Below are positions 8,381 to 20,876 of a stretch of DNA of 64,000 nucleotides, piece after piece. Both the position numbers and the translations under genes were made by a program. Positions within the stretch are counted from its first letter, which is position 1, and the number at the start of each line of letters is the position of its first letter. Origin of the DNA: Trichomonas vaginalis G3 (lineage: Eukaryota; Parabasalia; Trichomonadida; Trichomonadidae); the NCBI RefSeq assembly GCF_026262505.1, contig NC_067206.1, forward strand, positions 12,047,507 to 12,111,506, in the 5' to 3' direction. The notes beneath the pieces are model-generated. The model ran no database searches, had not been told where the DNA came from, and saw nothing but the letters and a program-made list of their open reading frames with translations.

Positions 8381-10825
8381 TAAAAACTGTTTTTTTTTCA
8401 ATAGATGATAAAATTGAGAGAAAATAATCGCTATATTCCATTGTTTTGCATATAATTTGAATGAAGAATTATATCAGGTTTAGGCTTGAATCAGCATATC
8501 ATTAATGAATGGCCTTTAACGAATACAGTAGAACCTATTTTCTCTCAATTTCGTATTGTGAATAAAATGGTCACTTCATCAATGGGTCGGCACTTCACAT
8601 TTATTGAAATTATGCTGGAAAATTAAGATCACTCTTATATTCTTTTGGCTCAAATTATACAATGTATTCAATATTTTGAGAACCGTTAAATATTTAAAAA
8701 TTGAGATGAGAATAAAGATTAGGGAAAATCATTAAAATATTAATGTATACACATTTTTAGATACATTCTCGGTTCCAAAAAATTTTTGGACATTGAAATC
8801 AGTATTCAATTGCTTTTTTATCCTTTCATAGCTATTGAACAAACAAATCATGATGGGATCATCTCAGCTAAATCAATTAATAATAACTTACTAATAGATA
8901 TAGAATTTTTTTCAAAAATCGAAACATTTGATTTTTCTTCATTTTTAAACTTCGCATTCATTCAACTACTTATGCTTTAAAGTAACATATAATAGTTGAA
9001 ACAAATATTACGTAGCATAAAAGCCCATCAAACCTGTTGGTTGCTTCTAAACAATCATTAAACTCATTTTTACCCCTCCTTGTCAATCAATATCTTTCTT
9101 TCTCTTGGACCAAAGTTCCATAATCTTTTATTATTCACTTGTTATCCCCAATATCCCTCATTACATTTATCAGCAAGTTATTCATATGGGAATTATCCTA
9201 TTTTCATTTCGATTTCCTCATTCACATCAGCATTAAATCTAATATTAATCGTCTTATTATATAAAATCCAAGATTAATCTCTGATCGATTTTATTGCTAA
9301 TTTTTTCTTTGCATTCACCTTTAAATTGACTAATACCAGAATTTTATGTATTAATCTCCTATAACTATTATTGTTCTCTTTCAACATAAATGTTCGTCAA
9401 CTTTATGTCATAACTATTTCATTATTCCTCTAATAGGACTAATTTAAAGGAATATTAGCCTCCGCCTACCTAAATTTAACTCGAAAAATTAGACTAACTA
9501 CAAACATTTTATGTATTACAAGTGTTTCAGATAATATTGACTGATCTTTTATAGCTAAAATTCTTTCTATATTGGATAAACTGATATCAACCTGGATAAA
9601 CTTGAGAATATTTCACTTTTTTCGACATCTATCTCATATCTACATTGAATAAAGTTGTTTTTGAACTGAATGCAGCTGAATACCTATCTAATATCTCGAT
9701 TATAAATATAGTTATTATTTTTTAGCTGACAAAGTTGATATTACAGAAATATGAGTTTCTCTTCTATATAGGTTTAATTTTTTGCATGTGAGAGTTAGAT
9801 AAATTCATTTTATTCATTAGGTACGAGTTTTATCTGTAAATAATTCCAGCATAAGGTTCGAAATTCCAGACATATTCAGCATATATCGGCATTTTTTCCA
9901 CCATTTTTAATTAAATCAAGTTAGCTAACTAAATTTCATATTCTCGTGACTTATTTTTGACCATTTTCGGTTGCAATTTTTAATTGTTTTTAAACTAACA
10001 TCATATATCAATTTTAGTTATACTGTACTATGGATTGATCCATTTAAATCGCCGAAAATTCAATGATCAAATAATTTGAAAAATAAATCATGTTCAAAAT
10101 TCGATTTTAAGCAGTTAATTTTATTCCTTAATAAGGATGTCAATTTGGAAGAAAAGTGAGAAAATTCCTAAAATGCTAAAAATGAAATTTCGAAACGTAT
10201 TTTTTTATCTCATTTTTTTGATTTTGAAAAAAATTTGGAGAGAAGAACTCTTCGTTTTTGAATTTTATCACGATGGTTTTAAAGTATATTAGACACATGT
10301 ATTGGTATTACTATTTTTGTATATTTTGAGAGAAAATCCCTAAAAAGTGAGAAAATCTAAGACGGTTTGAGAAAATATATAAACTATTGAAAATTTGAAT
10401 TAAACTTCTAATTTGGAAAAAAGAAATTTGGAAAGAAGAAAATTCAAAAATCGAGATTTAGACTCAGCATCAAATGGAGAACAAAATGTTTCTTCATATG
10501 AAGGAAAAAAATTTTCTTGTGAAGAAATAGAGTTTTTAAAATTTTATTGTATGTAATGAAATAAACAAATATTAAAATTATTTTTTGATAACAAGAAAAT
10601 TCCCAATAGAAAATATTTGAGAGAAAGAAAAAAAGAAAATTGAAAAATATTACTCTTCTTTATATTTCATGAGATTTTAAATTTATTCTCATAAAATTGA
10701 CAAATATCTTAAATATCTGGATCACTCACATATACAATGAATTGAACGATAAAAATAATACAAACTCAACTAAGTTTCCTGTCTTTCAACTAAAAGAAAT
10801 TATGCAAATTAAATTAAATTGTTTA
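8381..10825. other. Long AT-rich intergenic stretch, no gene seen
   Basis: About 2.4 kb upstream of the CoA-transferase gene. The few open frames (around 8786-8980 and 9080-9277) have no domain, biased composition and no initiator. The first 100-200 bases presumably hold the CoA-transferase promoter. A stretch near 10120-10650 is rich in AGAAAA/GAGAAAA runs. No RNA gene or recognisable element was seen. Confidence 0.6.
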
Positions 10826-11333
10826 TTCAAATATAAAACAAAGATGAAGTAATTACAGTTATCATAAACTTTATGAATAACTCTGTAATTGGTTCAGATT
10901 TTCGTAAAAATATTTTTATTAATATCGATAAGAATACGTTTACCTACTATCACAACATATAGATAAACAAGAGTAGAGTGATTTTTATCATCGAAACTTT
11001 TTAAAAGCTGTAAGCTGGAAGGAAAAATCTTGTTTTTTCTGAGTTAGTTGTAGAACTATTGATGCACGAGTTATCATTGTGATGTAGAAGGATGTCGATG
11101 TACTGACTGAAGGATATGAAGTGAATTGAATTTCATTGAATTTCAATTTGATCAAAATCTGTTGAAATGATATGAATGTGTCAACATCTGTATCACTCTC
11201 CTTCACTCCTTCCCTATTCTTTCGAGAACGAAGCTAGCTCAGCTTTCGCTGAGCGAATTGACACTTTTGATGTCCTAAACGTACATGCTCTCAAATTTAT
11301 CGAAAAAAATTATACCACATAAACTAGTATATT
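10826..11333. repeat. Left arm of a 508-bp inverted repeat
   Basis: Inverted, near-identical match to 24706-25214. Each arm contains a small hairpin (GCTCAGCTTTCGCTGAGC type, near 11233-11253 here) and a 72-codon open frame pointing outward. Maverick 1 lies between the arms. The repeat family is not recognised. It could be the ends of a transposon into which Maverick 1 and the foldback were inserted, or two separate copies of a dispersed repeat. Confidence 0.75.
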
Positions 11334-12031
11334 CTTATTTTAAATATGATATTATCCTTAGAATCCACACTAGAATATATTTAAATCAACTTTTAAAAAA
11401 GTTCGAATCCTGCGCGTCTCACTTTTTAAATTTTCCAAATGGAAAATTATATTCTCCTAAAATGAAAACAATTTTCCGAATTGACATCCTTATCCTTATC
11501 CTATGAAATATCATGTTCACAATATATATAATAATCACATAAATCGGGGCGCGTAAAGGGTTGGCGTCCTAAGGCGTCCTGATGTAAACTATTCAATTTT
11601 TGAGAAGTTTACACCATAATTGAATAGTTTATGGCGTCCTGAGAGGAGATTTCAATGGGTATGGCGTCCTAAAAAATAGAAGAAAATGATTTTTTCTCGA
11701 TTTTTCTAGAAATTGAATTTTTTAAAAAAGAAAAAAATCAAAACGTATACATTCAAGAAAGACTATAAATGAAGATTTTTCTATTTTTTTTCATTCTAAA
11801 ACATCTTTTTTTGGATAATTTTTTTTTAATAAATATGTAAGAAAGATTGAAGAAAAAGTAAATTTACTTTAAGAAAATTCGTTTTACATGATGTAAGACC
11901 CATAACAACTATAAATATTCAATTATTTAAAATAAAAAAAGAAAAACAGATTAAATGTATCTCACATCAAAATCCATTGACCTACGGATGTTAAGTTTCT
12001 GTTTTTAAAAGTTGATATTTTTTTTTTAATT
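11334..12031. other. Non-coding stretch with GGCGTCCT repeats and a 14-bp inverted repeat
   Basis: The octamer GGCGTCCT occurs at 11563, 11573, 11633 and 11663. A 14-bp inverted repeat (TAAACTATTCAATT at 11585-11598, its complement at 11618-11631) sits between the second and third octamer. The rest is AT-rich without coding character. Confidence 0.5.
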
Positions 12032-12056
12032 NNNNNNNNNNNNNNNNNNNNNNNNN
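12032..12056. other. Assembly gap (25 N)
   Basis: A run of 25 unknown bases in a T/A-rich context. The true length is unknown, so spacing between the inverted repeat and Maverick 1 may be wrong. Confidence 0.99.
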
Positions 12057-12335
12057 TAATTTTAAGAAAATTAATAGCATGTTATTAGACAATAGGAGTG
12101 TAATGATATTGACTAAACAGAAATGAGAGAATAGAGATATAATTTTGATAAGCAATATTGCGAACAAATTCTGAAGTAAAATTGCGATCAATAATTGAAA
12201 ATTACGATCATGTACTGAAAAATGACGATCGAATTGAATGAATAGAATTATATCTAAGAAAAAATAAATTGTATTTAGAAGATGAACAAAGAAAGGTGTA
12301 TGCTAAAAATCATTTAACAATAAATGGAAATAAAA

Positions 12336-12370
<35 letters not shown>

Positions 12371-12449
12371 AAGGTAGTGGGGCTTCCAGGCACTTCGTGC
12401 CTTCTAGCCCCGAAGATGTTTAGTATAAATGAAGTTTTTATTCGGAAAA

Positions 12450-13441
12450 TTGTTAGTCTTCTGGTGTGAATTCGGAGGACTCTTCTTCTTCCTCTTCTTC
12501 GTCATCGTCGGCGTAGTGGAAGAGGACGTAGTTCATCCAAATTCTGTATGGACGTCCTGATTTGGATTTAAATGAGATGGACATATTTTGTGTGAGTGTT
12601 ATTTCAGTTTCGATAAAGAGTTGGTGTGCTGGTTTGAATATATGTTCGACGTAGGAGAATTTGTGCAACTCATCTTCTCCCAATTCTGTATTGATACAGA
12701 CTTCGATGAAGTCACCACTAGAATGTCTTCACCTGTGGGCATATCCACAACAATTAAATGAACGACACAATAGTTGTGAAATTCATTAGTAGGAAATACT
12801 GTTGCAGGCGTATTATATGAGGGGAAAAATGTTTTTTCTTCCCAAATTCATCTGCTACTTCATCTTCATCGTATCCGTTGTTAAAGCTTTAAATTCATGT
12901 ACAATTTGAGCAAATTGTTGACGGAGATTTGGTGGCATACGTAAGCAAGCTTGTAACAATGTCCTACCTTCCAGCAACTCAGCAAATATGGGAAGGTAGG
13001 AACATATAATGTCCGTCAATTGTCTCTGGTTGGGGACCAATTGACAGAGTTTTGTGTATGCCGTTATTGTTTCTTTAACGGTATTTGTGTAGATACGGTT
13101 ATATGGAGTATTTCCCTGGTTGTTAAGGGAAAAATACTCATCCGATTGTAATTTCAATCTTGACCTCAACTCTTTGTTCGGTATTCTTTGGTCTATATCT
13201 TAGAGCTGTATTTTGTTCGTGCGGGCTGTGGTTTTAAAACATTCGAGTCAAGTTTTAATTGCTTCGAATTGGATGTCGATTTGAATTGGGAGTCTTTTGA
13301 GTTCTCCTGAGCTTGGTTCTGTATTAAAGACTGAATAGCAGTGTCAGCTTCTTGTTTTTCGAGATAGTATTCTATTGAATTGGGCTTCACTGTTCGAGAC
13401 GCGTACATTATGAAAAATGAACTGTTTTTTTTTCGGACCAC
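12450..13441 (-). pseudogene. Maverick 1 arm gene, left copy (broken)
   Basis: Counterpart of the 393-aa gene at 22274-23455 in the opposite arm, with the same position and direction relative to the element end. The C-terminus is acidic (Asp/Glu run) in both, and both begin next to the same AACGG-rich spacer. The two copies have diverged strongly although their flanks remain alike. It is broken, with several breaks. Function unknown. Confidence 0.5.
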
Positions 13442-13878
13442 TCATAGAAAAGTTTGAGATAAACCGTTTTCGTCAACGGTAACACTCTCTATTTTTTTAT
13501 TTTATTTAATAGTTACCGTTGGCAAACCGTTCCATCTCAAATATTGAATGAACTATAAACGTTTTTTGTTTTCTATATATACTTTTTTGTCCAACGGTAA
13601 AACTTTTTACACAACGGTTTTTGAGAGTCGTCGCCGTTGACTTTTTTGTAGAGCACTCAAAATAGTATAACTTTGTCGGACAAGTAAGGGTCTATCGTCG
13701 CTACAGGAAAAGTTACAGGCGTTCCAAGGAAGTACTTTGAGAAGCCTTTTCCCCTTATAGAATGAGATCGGACGGTTATTTTACAAAACTGACAACACTT
13801 TGACCGAGTAGTTTTTTGTGCTGAACAAAAAGTGTCATATAAACATCTGTCAAAACCGCTTTTTAACTTCACTTAAAA
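13442..13878. promoter_or_regulatory. Divergent promoter spacer with AACGG (Myb-type) site array, left arm
   Basis: The spacer between the two divergent arm genes holds repeated AACGG/CCGTT cores in both orientations, most of them between about 13465 and 13640. The same spacer is mirrored at 21843-22273. AACGG/AACNG is the classic Myb-domain recognition core; that a host Myb protein acts here is inference. Confidence 0.45.
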
Positions 13879-14850
13879 TGCCACGTAAGCTACGTAAGAT
13901 ATACGTAAGAGGAAGGGAGCATTGAAACATCCAATAGTAAAACGGACACCACAACAACAGTTGCAACAACAAATTATGAATGACCCCACTATGTTGCAAC
14001 AAATGTCAAGCAACCCTATGCTTTTAAACCGAGTTATTGGTGCACAGAGTGGAGGTTTAAGAGCGGCACTTTTAGCGAAAATGGCAGGCTATGGTGGAGC
14101 TGCAGACGGAACAGCTTATAACCCTCAAAGTCAAATGAATTTGAGTTCACTCAAAAATCAAATAACAGATGTCAAAAAGTCAAACATAGACATACAGAAA
14201 CAATAAGTGAAAACGAAAAGAAATAGAATATGACAGACACACAAAGAAACTCAATGAGTTAAACGTAGAGAAAAAGAAGAAAGAAGAACAACTGAAAGAA
14301 CTAAGTACAGGGAATATGCGAAAAAAGTGTCAGAAAAAGCAGCAGAAGTAGCAAAAATGGAACAAGATGTTATAAATTTGAACCAACTACTACTCATAAT
14401 AAGTACTGAAAGATGAAGAAATAAAACAAAAAGCCCTGAAGACATATATGGATAGCGATGAGTATAAAAAAGAAGTTGAAGCAAATGTAAAGGCAGAAAA
14501 ACTTTTACAGTTGCAAAACCAAACCGTACAGTATGAAAACTTAGCACAAGAAAGTAAAAATAACGACGCAGCCATGCAAAAGGCAATGAAAGCGCAGAAT
14601 ATATAAAAGCTAATAATGACTGGTTAGATGCCCAAGCCAACGCTAAAGCAGCCCAACTTATAGGGTCAATAAGGACAAAAATACAAGCGATGAAGACAGT
14701 TCAAATGAAGCTTTAATGAATGCTGACTTTAAGAATGCCTTCGAAGCTCTTCATAGTAAGGTGAAACTAGTGAACGACTTCTCATCTGGAAGAAAGAAAG
14801 ATCTGAAGGTTCGATACAGAGTTAAAAAACACAAAATGACGAAAATAACG
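13879..14850 (+). pseudogene. Maverick 1 coiled-coil gene, left copy (broken)
   Basis: Inverted copy of the gene at 20877-21842. It encodes a Gln-rich N-terminal part and a long Lys/Glu coiled coil. Broken, with several breaks. The right-arm copy is better preserved. Confidence 0.6.
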
Positions 14851-14979
14851 AGAGCAACGAGACAGGCAGTTCAAATATGCGCCGTTAGAGTGTAGAGCAA
14901 TTCAGAAAAAAGTTACAAAGAACTAAACGACCTAGTAAATTTCAAAGAGACGAATAGCTAGTGGAATTTCAAGTCAAGA

Positions 14980-15381
14980 ATGAGAGTAGATCTACTAAGA
15001 GCGTGTATGCTCAACAGTCAGAAGCTTGAAACTTACTTACCACACACACACTCCAAGAGAAGCACTGCACCAGGACTACCTAAAACATTTACATCGTCAC
15101 ATGGACACAGACACAGGCATGCACCAAAACCAACACAACAACCAACAGTTCAAAACCCTGCACAACAACCAACAGTTCAAAACACTGCACCACAACCAAC
15201 AGTTCAAAATCCAGCACCACAACCAACAGTTCAAAACACTGCACCACAACCAACAGTTCAAAACACTGCACAGCAACAACCACAAACAGAGCAAGGACAT
15301 AAAAGAAGTAGAGAACAAGGAAACCAAGAATTCTTAAAAATGCTTAAGGAAAATTATGGTTACCCAGATACTCTACTTTAG
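14980..15381 (+). CDS. Gln/Pro-rich repeat protein of Maverick 1 (fossil)
   Basis: A 27-bp tandem repeat at about 15131-15275 encodes five copies of a nonapeptide of the QQPTVQNPA/T type. The open frame of 133 codons covers it, but frames on either side suggest it is part of a broken larger gene. No domain recognised. The antisense frames over the repeat are shadows. Confidence 0.4.
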   Translation: MRVDLLRACMLNSQKLETYLPHTHSKRSTAPGLPKTFTSSHGHRHRHAPKPTQQPTVQNPAQQPTVQNTAPQPTVQNPAPQPTVQNTAPQPTVQNTAQQQPQTEQGHKRSREQGNQEFLKMLKENYGYPDTLL

Positions 15382-15811
15382 TGACAGATATAAAGAAGCT
15401 ATTAGAAAGTTCAAGGAAGAAATACTGACCCGAACCTATTAGCTTTATGGTTCAGCACCAATGGGTATAATTTCAAACCTGGAAAATACAAGCTCGCTAA
15501 GGGATATGATTTAATAGCATATTCACAAATGACATGGATGAATTTACTCCGAGATATTTGGTGTCAGAGATAAATGATAATTCAACTATCTTCATGAAAC
15601 GCGTAAAAAATGAGAACGAACGAAAGAAGAAAGGGTTATGAATGCGGATGGCTTAAATAGGGAACTTGTTAAAAACGTCTCGAATATATGAAATGCCAGC
15701 AGATGAGGTACAAGAAACTCCACAGGAAGAAGTTCAGATACAACCAGACATGGAGAAATAATTCAGCAACAACAGCTAGAAGAGCCAGAAGGAAACGAAC
15801 AAGTCCCTCCT

Positions 15812-16510
15812 TTGGAAACTAACTTCACAGAACTAGATGAAGATTTGGAACAGCCGAAAAATCTTGACCCTCAACAAGAGTATGCGGAGAATATGGAATC
15901 TTTCCAAGAGTCTAAGAAAAATTCAGCTGACATAGTAGAAGAATATCGAAAAATGTTCGCCGACATACAAAAGACTCCAACATCAGATGAAAATATTCAG
16001 CATAGAATGGAAGTACTGAAAGAAAATGTACGCAAATACAATAACCCTTTTTACTTACGACCATATAACGTTCAATCTTTGGCTGAACTCGGTGAAAATA
16101 AAAGGTTAAATTTCAAAAAAACATATAGAAATGAAACATTGTTTAAAGTTCATTCAGAACCTAACCAATATGGAAACAAACCTACTTTTGTTTCTGCAGA
16201 CTATGGAACTACAATGAGATGGGGTCATAAAGCTAATCCGGATAGGTGGTTCATAAACTTACAACCACAATTCCAAGAAGTTGTAGACGCAATGGAAGTG
16301 AATGGTGAACCAGATATAGCTGGTATTTTCAGCGCGGCTTTAATGCCATTGAAAGATATGAAACATGCAGATATTTTGGACCAGTATGAAATGAACATGG
16401 CTGATGGAAATATAACACCTGACGTTCTAGAACATTTATCTCAAGAACTACACAGAACCATAGAGATGGTATATTTGGTGAAGAGTTTAGAAAGAAAGTT
16501 AGGGAGATAG
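15812..16510 (+). CDS. Maverick 1 protein of unknown function (fossil)
   Basis: A 232-codon open frame. The N-terminal third is acidic and helical (EDLEQP..., EEYRKMFADIQ). The rest is mixed alpha/beta with YNNPFYLRPYNVQSL and a WGHKANPDRWFINL block. It lies directly upstream of the capsid gene, so a virion or scaffold role is possible. No match to a known family recognised; the surroundings suggest a broken gene. Confidence 0.45.
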   Translation: METNFTELDEDLEQPKNLDPQQEYAENMESFQESKKNSADIVEEYRKMFADIQKTPTSDENIQHRMEVLKENVRKYNNPFYLRPYNVQSLAELGENKRLNFKKTYRNETLFKVHSEPNQYGNKPTFVSADYGTTMRWGHKANPDRWFINLQPQFQEVVDAMEVNGEPDIAGIFSAALMPLKDMKHADILDQYEMNMADGNITPDVLEHLSQELHRTIEMVYLVKSLERKLGR

Positions 16511-17199
16511 AAGGAAGAGAACCTATTGTACATGACCTTGCAAACGAAAGTTTACAAATGTCATAAAAACTTACTTTGCAGACAATGAACTGAGAAGGGA
16601 TGAATATTATAGAAAACTCAAATGGACAGTACCAAATGAAATGTTAGTATTGAAAAACATGTTCCTTGACAAAATAAAACCAACTACAGAAATAAATGAC
16701 GCAAGACTGAAACATTGGGTAAAGCTTTCCATTCACAAAAGATATTATTGGTAACATGGAAAGAAAACCAGAATGGCTACAAAAACATATATTTGGAAAC
16801 GAGCATATTCCATATGGACAAGACTATATTTGAAGAGCTTGAACCGGAACTCAGGAAAGAGTCATGCAACAATACGCGAAGACTCAAATACAAACTATGA
16901 CAAAATCTTTCTAGGATATAGGTTACCTGAGATGGGCGACCAGAGCCCAAGGCAAAAAGGACATGGGAAATTTACAACATACTAGGTGAACATGAGGCAA
17001 AGATGCAACAACTTGAAGCAGAGGGCAAGTTACCAAAAGCGACACCAAAAAGAAGAGGAAGAGTAGAACAAAGTGAAAGTAGTGAAGAGTAACTTCATCT
17101 AGTGAAAGTAGTGGCAATGAAGGAAAAAGAAGAGTTAAAAACTCAGTCAGGAAGAAAGTAAAGCTTGGTACGAGTGGGTTCTATTATGACACATAAATC

Positions 17200-18840
17200 C
17201 AACTATTCTATATTTTTACCCATATGAAATGTACGCCGCTCAGAATATACGCCAACAGTTTTGGATGCCATGAACGGAAATGTTTCCGAATGGTTAACGA
17301 ATGCGACAATGCCATTAAGAGTCAGAAATAGTTCCTGGAACTTACAATATACAACTGCTGTTTCTTATGGAAACGTAGGTGAGTTTGGAGAAGGTTCTTC
17401 AACAACAGTAGATATTGCTTGCGACAGGTTTCATATTATTTCTATTGACAACTCATTCTTATACGTGGAACAAGACATTGAAATAAAACCTTCTGCCAAG
17501 TTGTCTGACAAGAAAGGTTGCAATGGATTTTCTATGTCGGATACCAATATGCTCCAGAAGTTTTCATGGGATATAAGATATATTCTAACTCTGACTTAGT
17601 TCAAACAGTAACATGGGCAAACTATGAATGGTTCGCTTTGAGAAACTCAGTACAACCACAAGCTAGAGAACAAACAGACCAGTATGCAAATATTGAGAAA
17701 ATAAGAAGACTTGACCCTAACGTTCCAGGAGTTTATGTTAACCTTTCTGGTTCAGATGGAACTGCTGCCACTAAAGTAAAACTGAAACTTAGTTCCTTTG
17801 TCATCTTTCCTCATCTTCAGGTTTTTAAGATACTTGCCAAACTGGGCAGGAAAAATTTCTATCGAATTACTCCAAGCAAAAATAACTTAGTCATTGCACC
17901 AACACAAGACCCATTAGCATTACTGTAGCTGGAACTGGTGGAGCCAAGTTCTGTGACTTTTGCAAAGACAAAGTTGACTTAGACTTTGGTTTCTCAAACT
18001 TCAACAATGAAGTAAACTATTATTTCAATGCTGCTGGAACTGCTGGGACCCAGTTAAGTTCACATGCGAAAAGTTTGAATGCAAGAGAATAGAAAGCAGA
18101 CTTGCAGTCTATATGTTGGACCAGATATTTCAAATGCTTTAGCTGCCAAATATATTGCAGTTCCACTTATGTTCCTATACACCAAATATCTGTCAAAGAC
18201 TTTGCAGGTGAAGTTGGAAACCAAAGTGCTGACCCAGGTGCAAAACAGATATTGCTTTAACAAACTGCAATGAAACATGCAGATACTATGTTTGTACTGT
18301 TCAGACGAACTATAAATGACTATTCTTGTTTCTACAACCCCGGTATTAAATATCATATAAACATAGATGGCAAATATTATCCAGAGAAGAATATTCTCAG
18401 TTGAGGATATGGGTCATACAACTTGACATTAGATGCTATGAACTTTAACAACAACTTCACAACAACCATTAACCCTGAAATGCAAAGTTCTATTATGCCA
18501 TATGTGAAAGTATGGACTCATACAGGAGTCAAAAAACTCAATATACAAATGGAGACCGTTCAAACTTTTGGCTTGGCATTCCATTTGCTGACTCAGAAGA
18601 CTTTATGGGTGGTATTTCAACTGTTGGTACTGTACAAATACAATATACTGGTGACAGAGACGGTCCAGATGAACTGAGAGCAAAGAAGTTTACAAAACCA
18701 ATAGCACTTTTCACGGAAGATGCTCTTTTGAAGATTCGTTCGATGAAACTGCTGGGGCTCCTCAGATTGGCATAACGACAGCTTCCATCGGCAGATTTTG
18801 GCAGCAGGTCAGTAAGTTGTTCTTGAACTGACTTCTCTCC
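17200..18840 (+). pseudogene. Major capsid protein gene of Maverick 1 (broken)
   Basis: Fragments resemble the double-jelly-roll capsid protein of Mavericks. A GY-K/Q-IYSNSDLV...TVTW block followed by a tyrosine/arginine-rich helix (ANIEKIRRLDPNVPG) parallels the GYQILANGRIVYSQ and QIKKVDVFSKTR region of the intact protein in element B. Position and length fit. Broken, with several breaks. Confidence 0.5.
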
Positions 18841-19147
18841 CGTCAAATATTGACAGTACGCCAGTTTTGAATCAAAAATTGTAGATAACTTACCTTTAGA
18901 AATATCTGTAAGTTTTGTTGTTTATATTTTGTCAACGTCAAGAACTTTCACCATTTCAGTTATACCAACTTTCTTTGCTTTATGAAAATATTTTGGTTCA
19001 GCAAATATTGCTATTCTATAACATTTACCATTGTTTGTTAAAGAACTATTCTGTCAATGTATTTGTATTGTTTGTGTGTGTAAACTTTGTTCTGCTTCAA
19101 TTCGAAGAGATACTCGAATACGTCCATCTTTTATTCTAAGTAAAATG

Positions 19148-19957
19148 TCATTTCCGAAAAATAGAAGCGTGAGTGTTTCAAAAGGTTTAATGGCGGTGGC
19201 AGATGTGAAGTTAAATTCACCAACTCAAACAAACGTCAAATGTTGTTGTCAATGTCAAAGACAGAGATGTTGAAGTGGGGAAACCATACGAAGACGAAGA
19301 TGGTATAACAATTGTTCCTGTAAAAGAACCAACATATCCTGAAGTTAGCAGAGACTTAAGTTCTGTTGCAGATATTCGAAACGACTACCAACAACTGAAA
19401 GACAAACTTCAAACTCAGGAGAAGATTTGTCAAGCTTTAAGTATAATGTTAAACTTGGTCGAACACAACCCTGTAAAAGTGAACTCATATGTCATTGCTA
19501 CCTCATCATGAAGTTTTGAAAGAACTATTGAAACTTTTGACAGAGGCAGACGATATAAACATCAAAGAAATAGAACCCGACATTAGTTTGCTGTGGTGTT
19601 TCATATAATGTCATTGACAAGATATACGTTATGAAAGGAGGTGAAACGTTGAACTTAAAGTATAGTTTCCAGACGTTATAAAAAATTTGACGACCACAAC
19701 ATTTCATTAAAATTTATTTGCTAAGTAAAAATGTCAAAACTTCTTGAAAGATGTTTGAAGAAAATAATATAGACTTTATTTCATTAAAGGACTTTACACA
19801 CTTTGAACGATATGAAAGACCCTGTTTGTTTGTTCGTGTAGACAAAGGAAAGTTCTATGTCTTTACAAAATATTTGAACTTCTTAGACAGAGAACTTCAA
19901 GAAACGCCATGTGAAAGTTTAGATGAAGTTCTTCTCCACTTTCAGAAAAACTTTTAA
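19148..19957 (+). pseudogene. Small Maverick 1 genes between capsid and minor capsid (broken)
   Basis: A series of short frames on the plus strand, including a 68-codon one at 19751-19957 with FERYERPCLFVRVDKGKFYVF. Codon use is Maverick-like, but no family was recognised and most frames are broken. Confidence 0.35.
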
Positions 19958-19971
19958 TATATATAAATGCA

Positions 19972-20773
19972 GAAAGATATAATGGTTTATACTATTACGA
20001 CTAAAAACCCTGAGTCATATAATTCTAATAACAACACTTACAAAGTCTCAAGGACGGTATTGTAAACTAACTTTAAAACAATGACGACTAAAGCCTGTTT
20101 TGCTCTTTTGACACCAGAAAGACTTTATTGTTGTGAATGGTAAAAAATACTCCTTTGAAGATACTTACTCAGATATACCACCAACAGGTTTTGTTGACTT
20201 ATTTAATACTTTAAGGACGGGTGTAACATGTGCTGCAACTAGAGCAGCAGTTTTCATTATGTTTTGGATGTCCGACTGAGTTTACTATAAACGATATGAG
20301 CTATAATACAAAAACTTATATCTGGTTTTTTACTACAAACAGTTTCCTATAACAGGAAAAGGTGTCATACAAGGAATGTCTATTCCATGACATTAAGCAC
20401 ACAATCTTATATTTTGTTTCAACTATAGGTTCAAAGTGTTATTCGAATGTCGACAGAACTATTTGACCAAAAGATACTTATGCGTATAAACAATACTTTC
20501 TCTGCTGGTTTGCCTATTGTTTCATTCGAATGCAGAATTTTCAACCTTAGTGAACTCAAACCACTTTGGCAAGTATAACGTTGACATTAGTTGACGCAAA
20601 CTTTGTTCCTGTAAAACTTTTATGTCCTATGTATTTGTCAATGACGGCAGAAAGTTTCGAATTGGAAGATGCAACTGGTGAAAGTATTGTATACAAGAAC
20701 AACTTCAACAACAAATAGCTCAGAACAACAAATGCAACAAATGGAACAAATGCAACAACAAAGTCAAGAATAA
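19972..20773 (+). pseudogene. Minor capsid (penton-like) gene of Maverick 1 (broken)
   Basis: Fragments end in a Gln/Asn-rich tail after a beta-rich stretch. Position downstream of the capsid gene and short beta segments suggest the minor capsid protein. Broken, with several breaks. Assignment is mainly from context. Confidence 0.3.
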
Positions 20774-20876
20774 AAAAAATATTTTTTTATTTTTATAAAA
20801 ATGTATACAGAATAGACGGCGTCATAGGCACTTTGAACTGCCTTCGTTGCTGCATCTGTTTTTCGTCATATTTGTG

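Noticed and set aside
8786-9277. Two 64-65 codon frames in the long intergenic region
   Set aside because: Compositionally biased (Ile/Phe/Leu), without initiator, domain or neighbour logic.
15089-15327. Antisense Leu/Val/Cys-rich frames looking like membrane proteins
   Set aside because: They are the reverse reading of the 27-bp Gln/Pro repeat.
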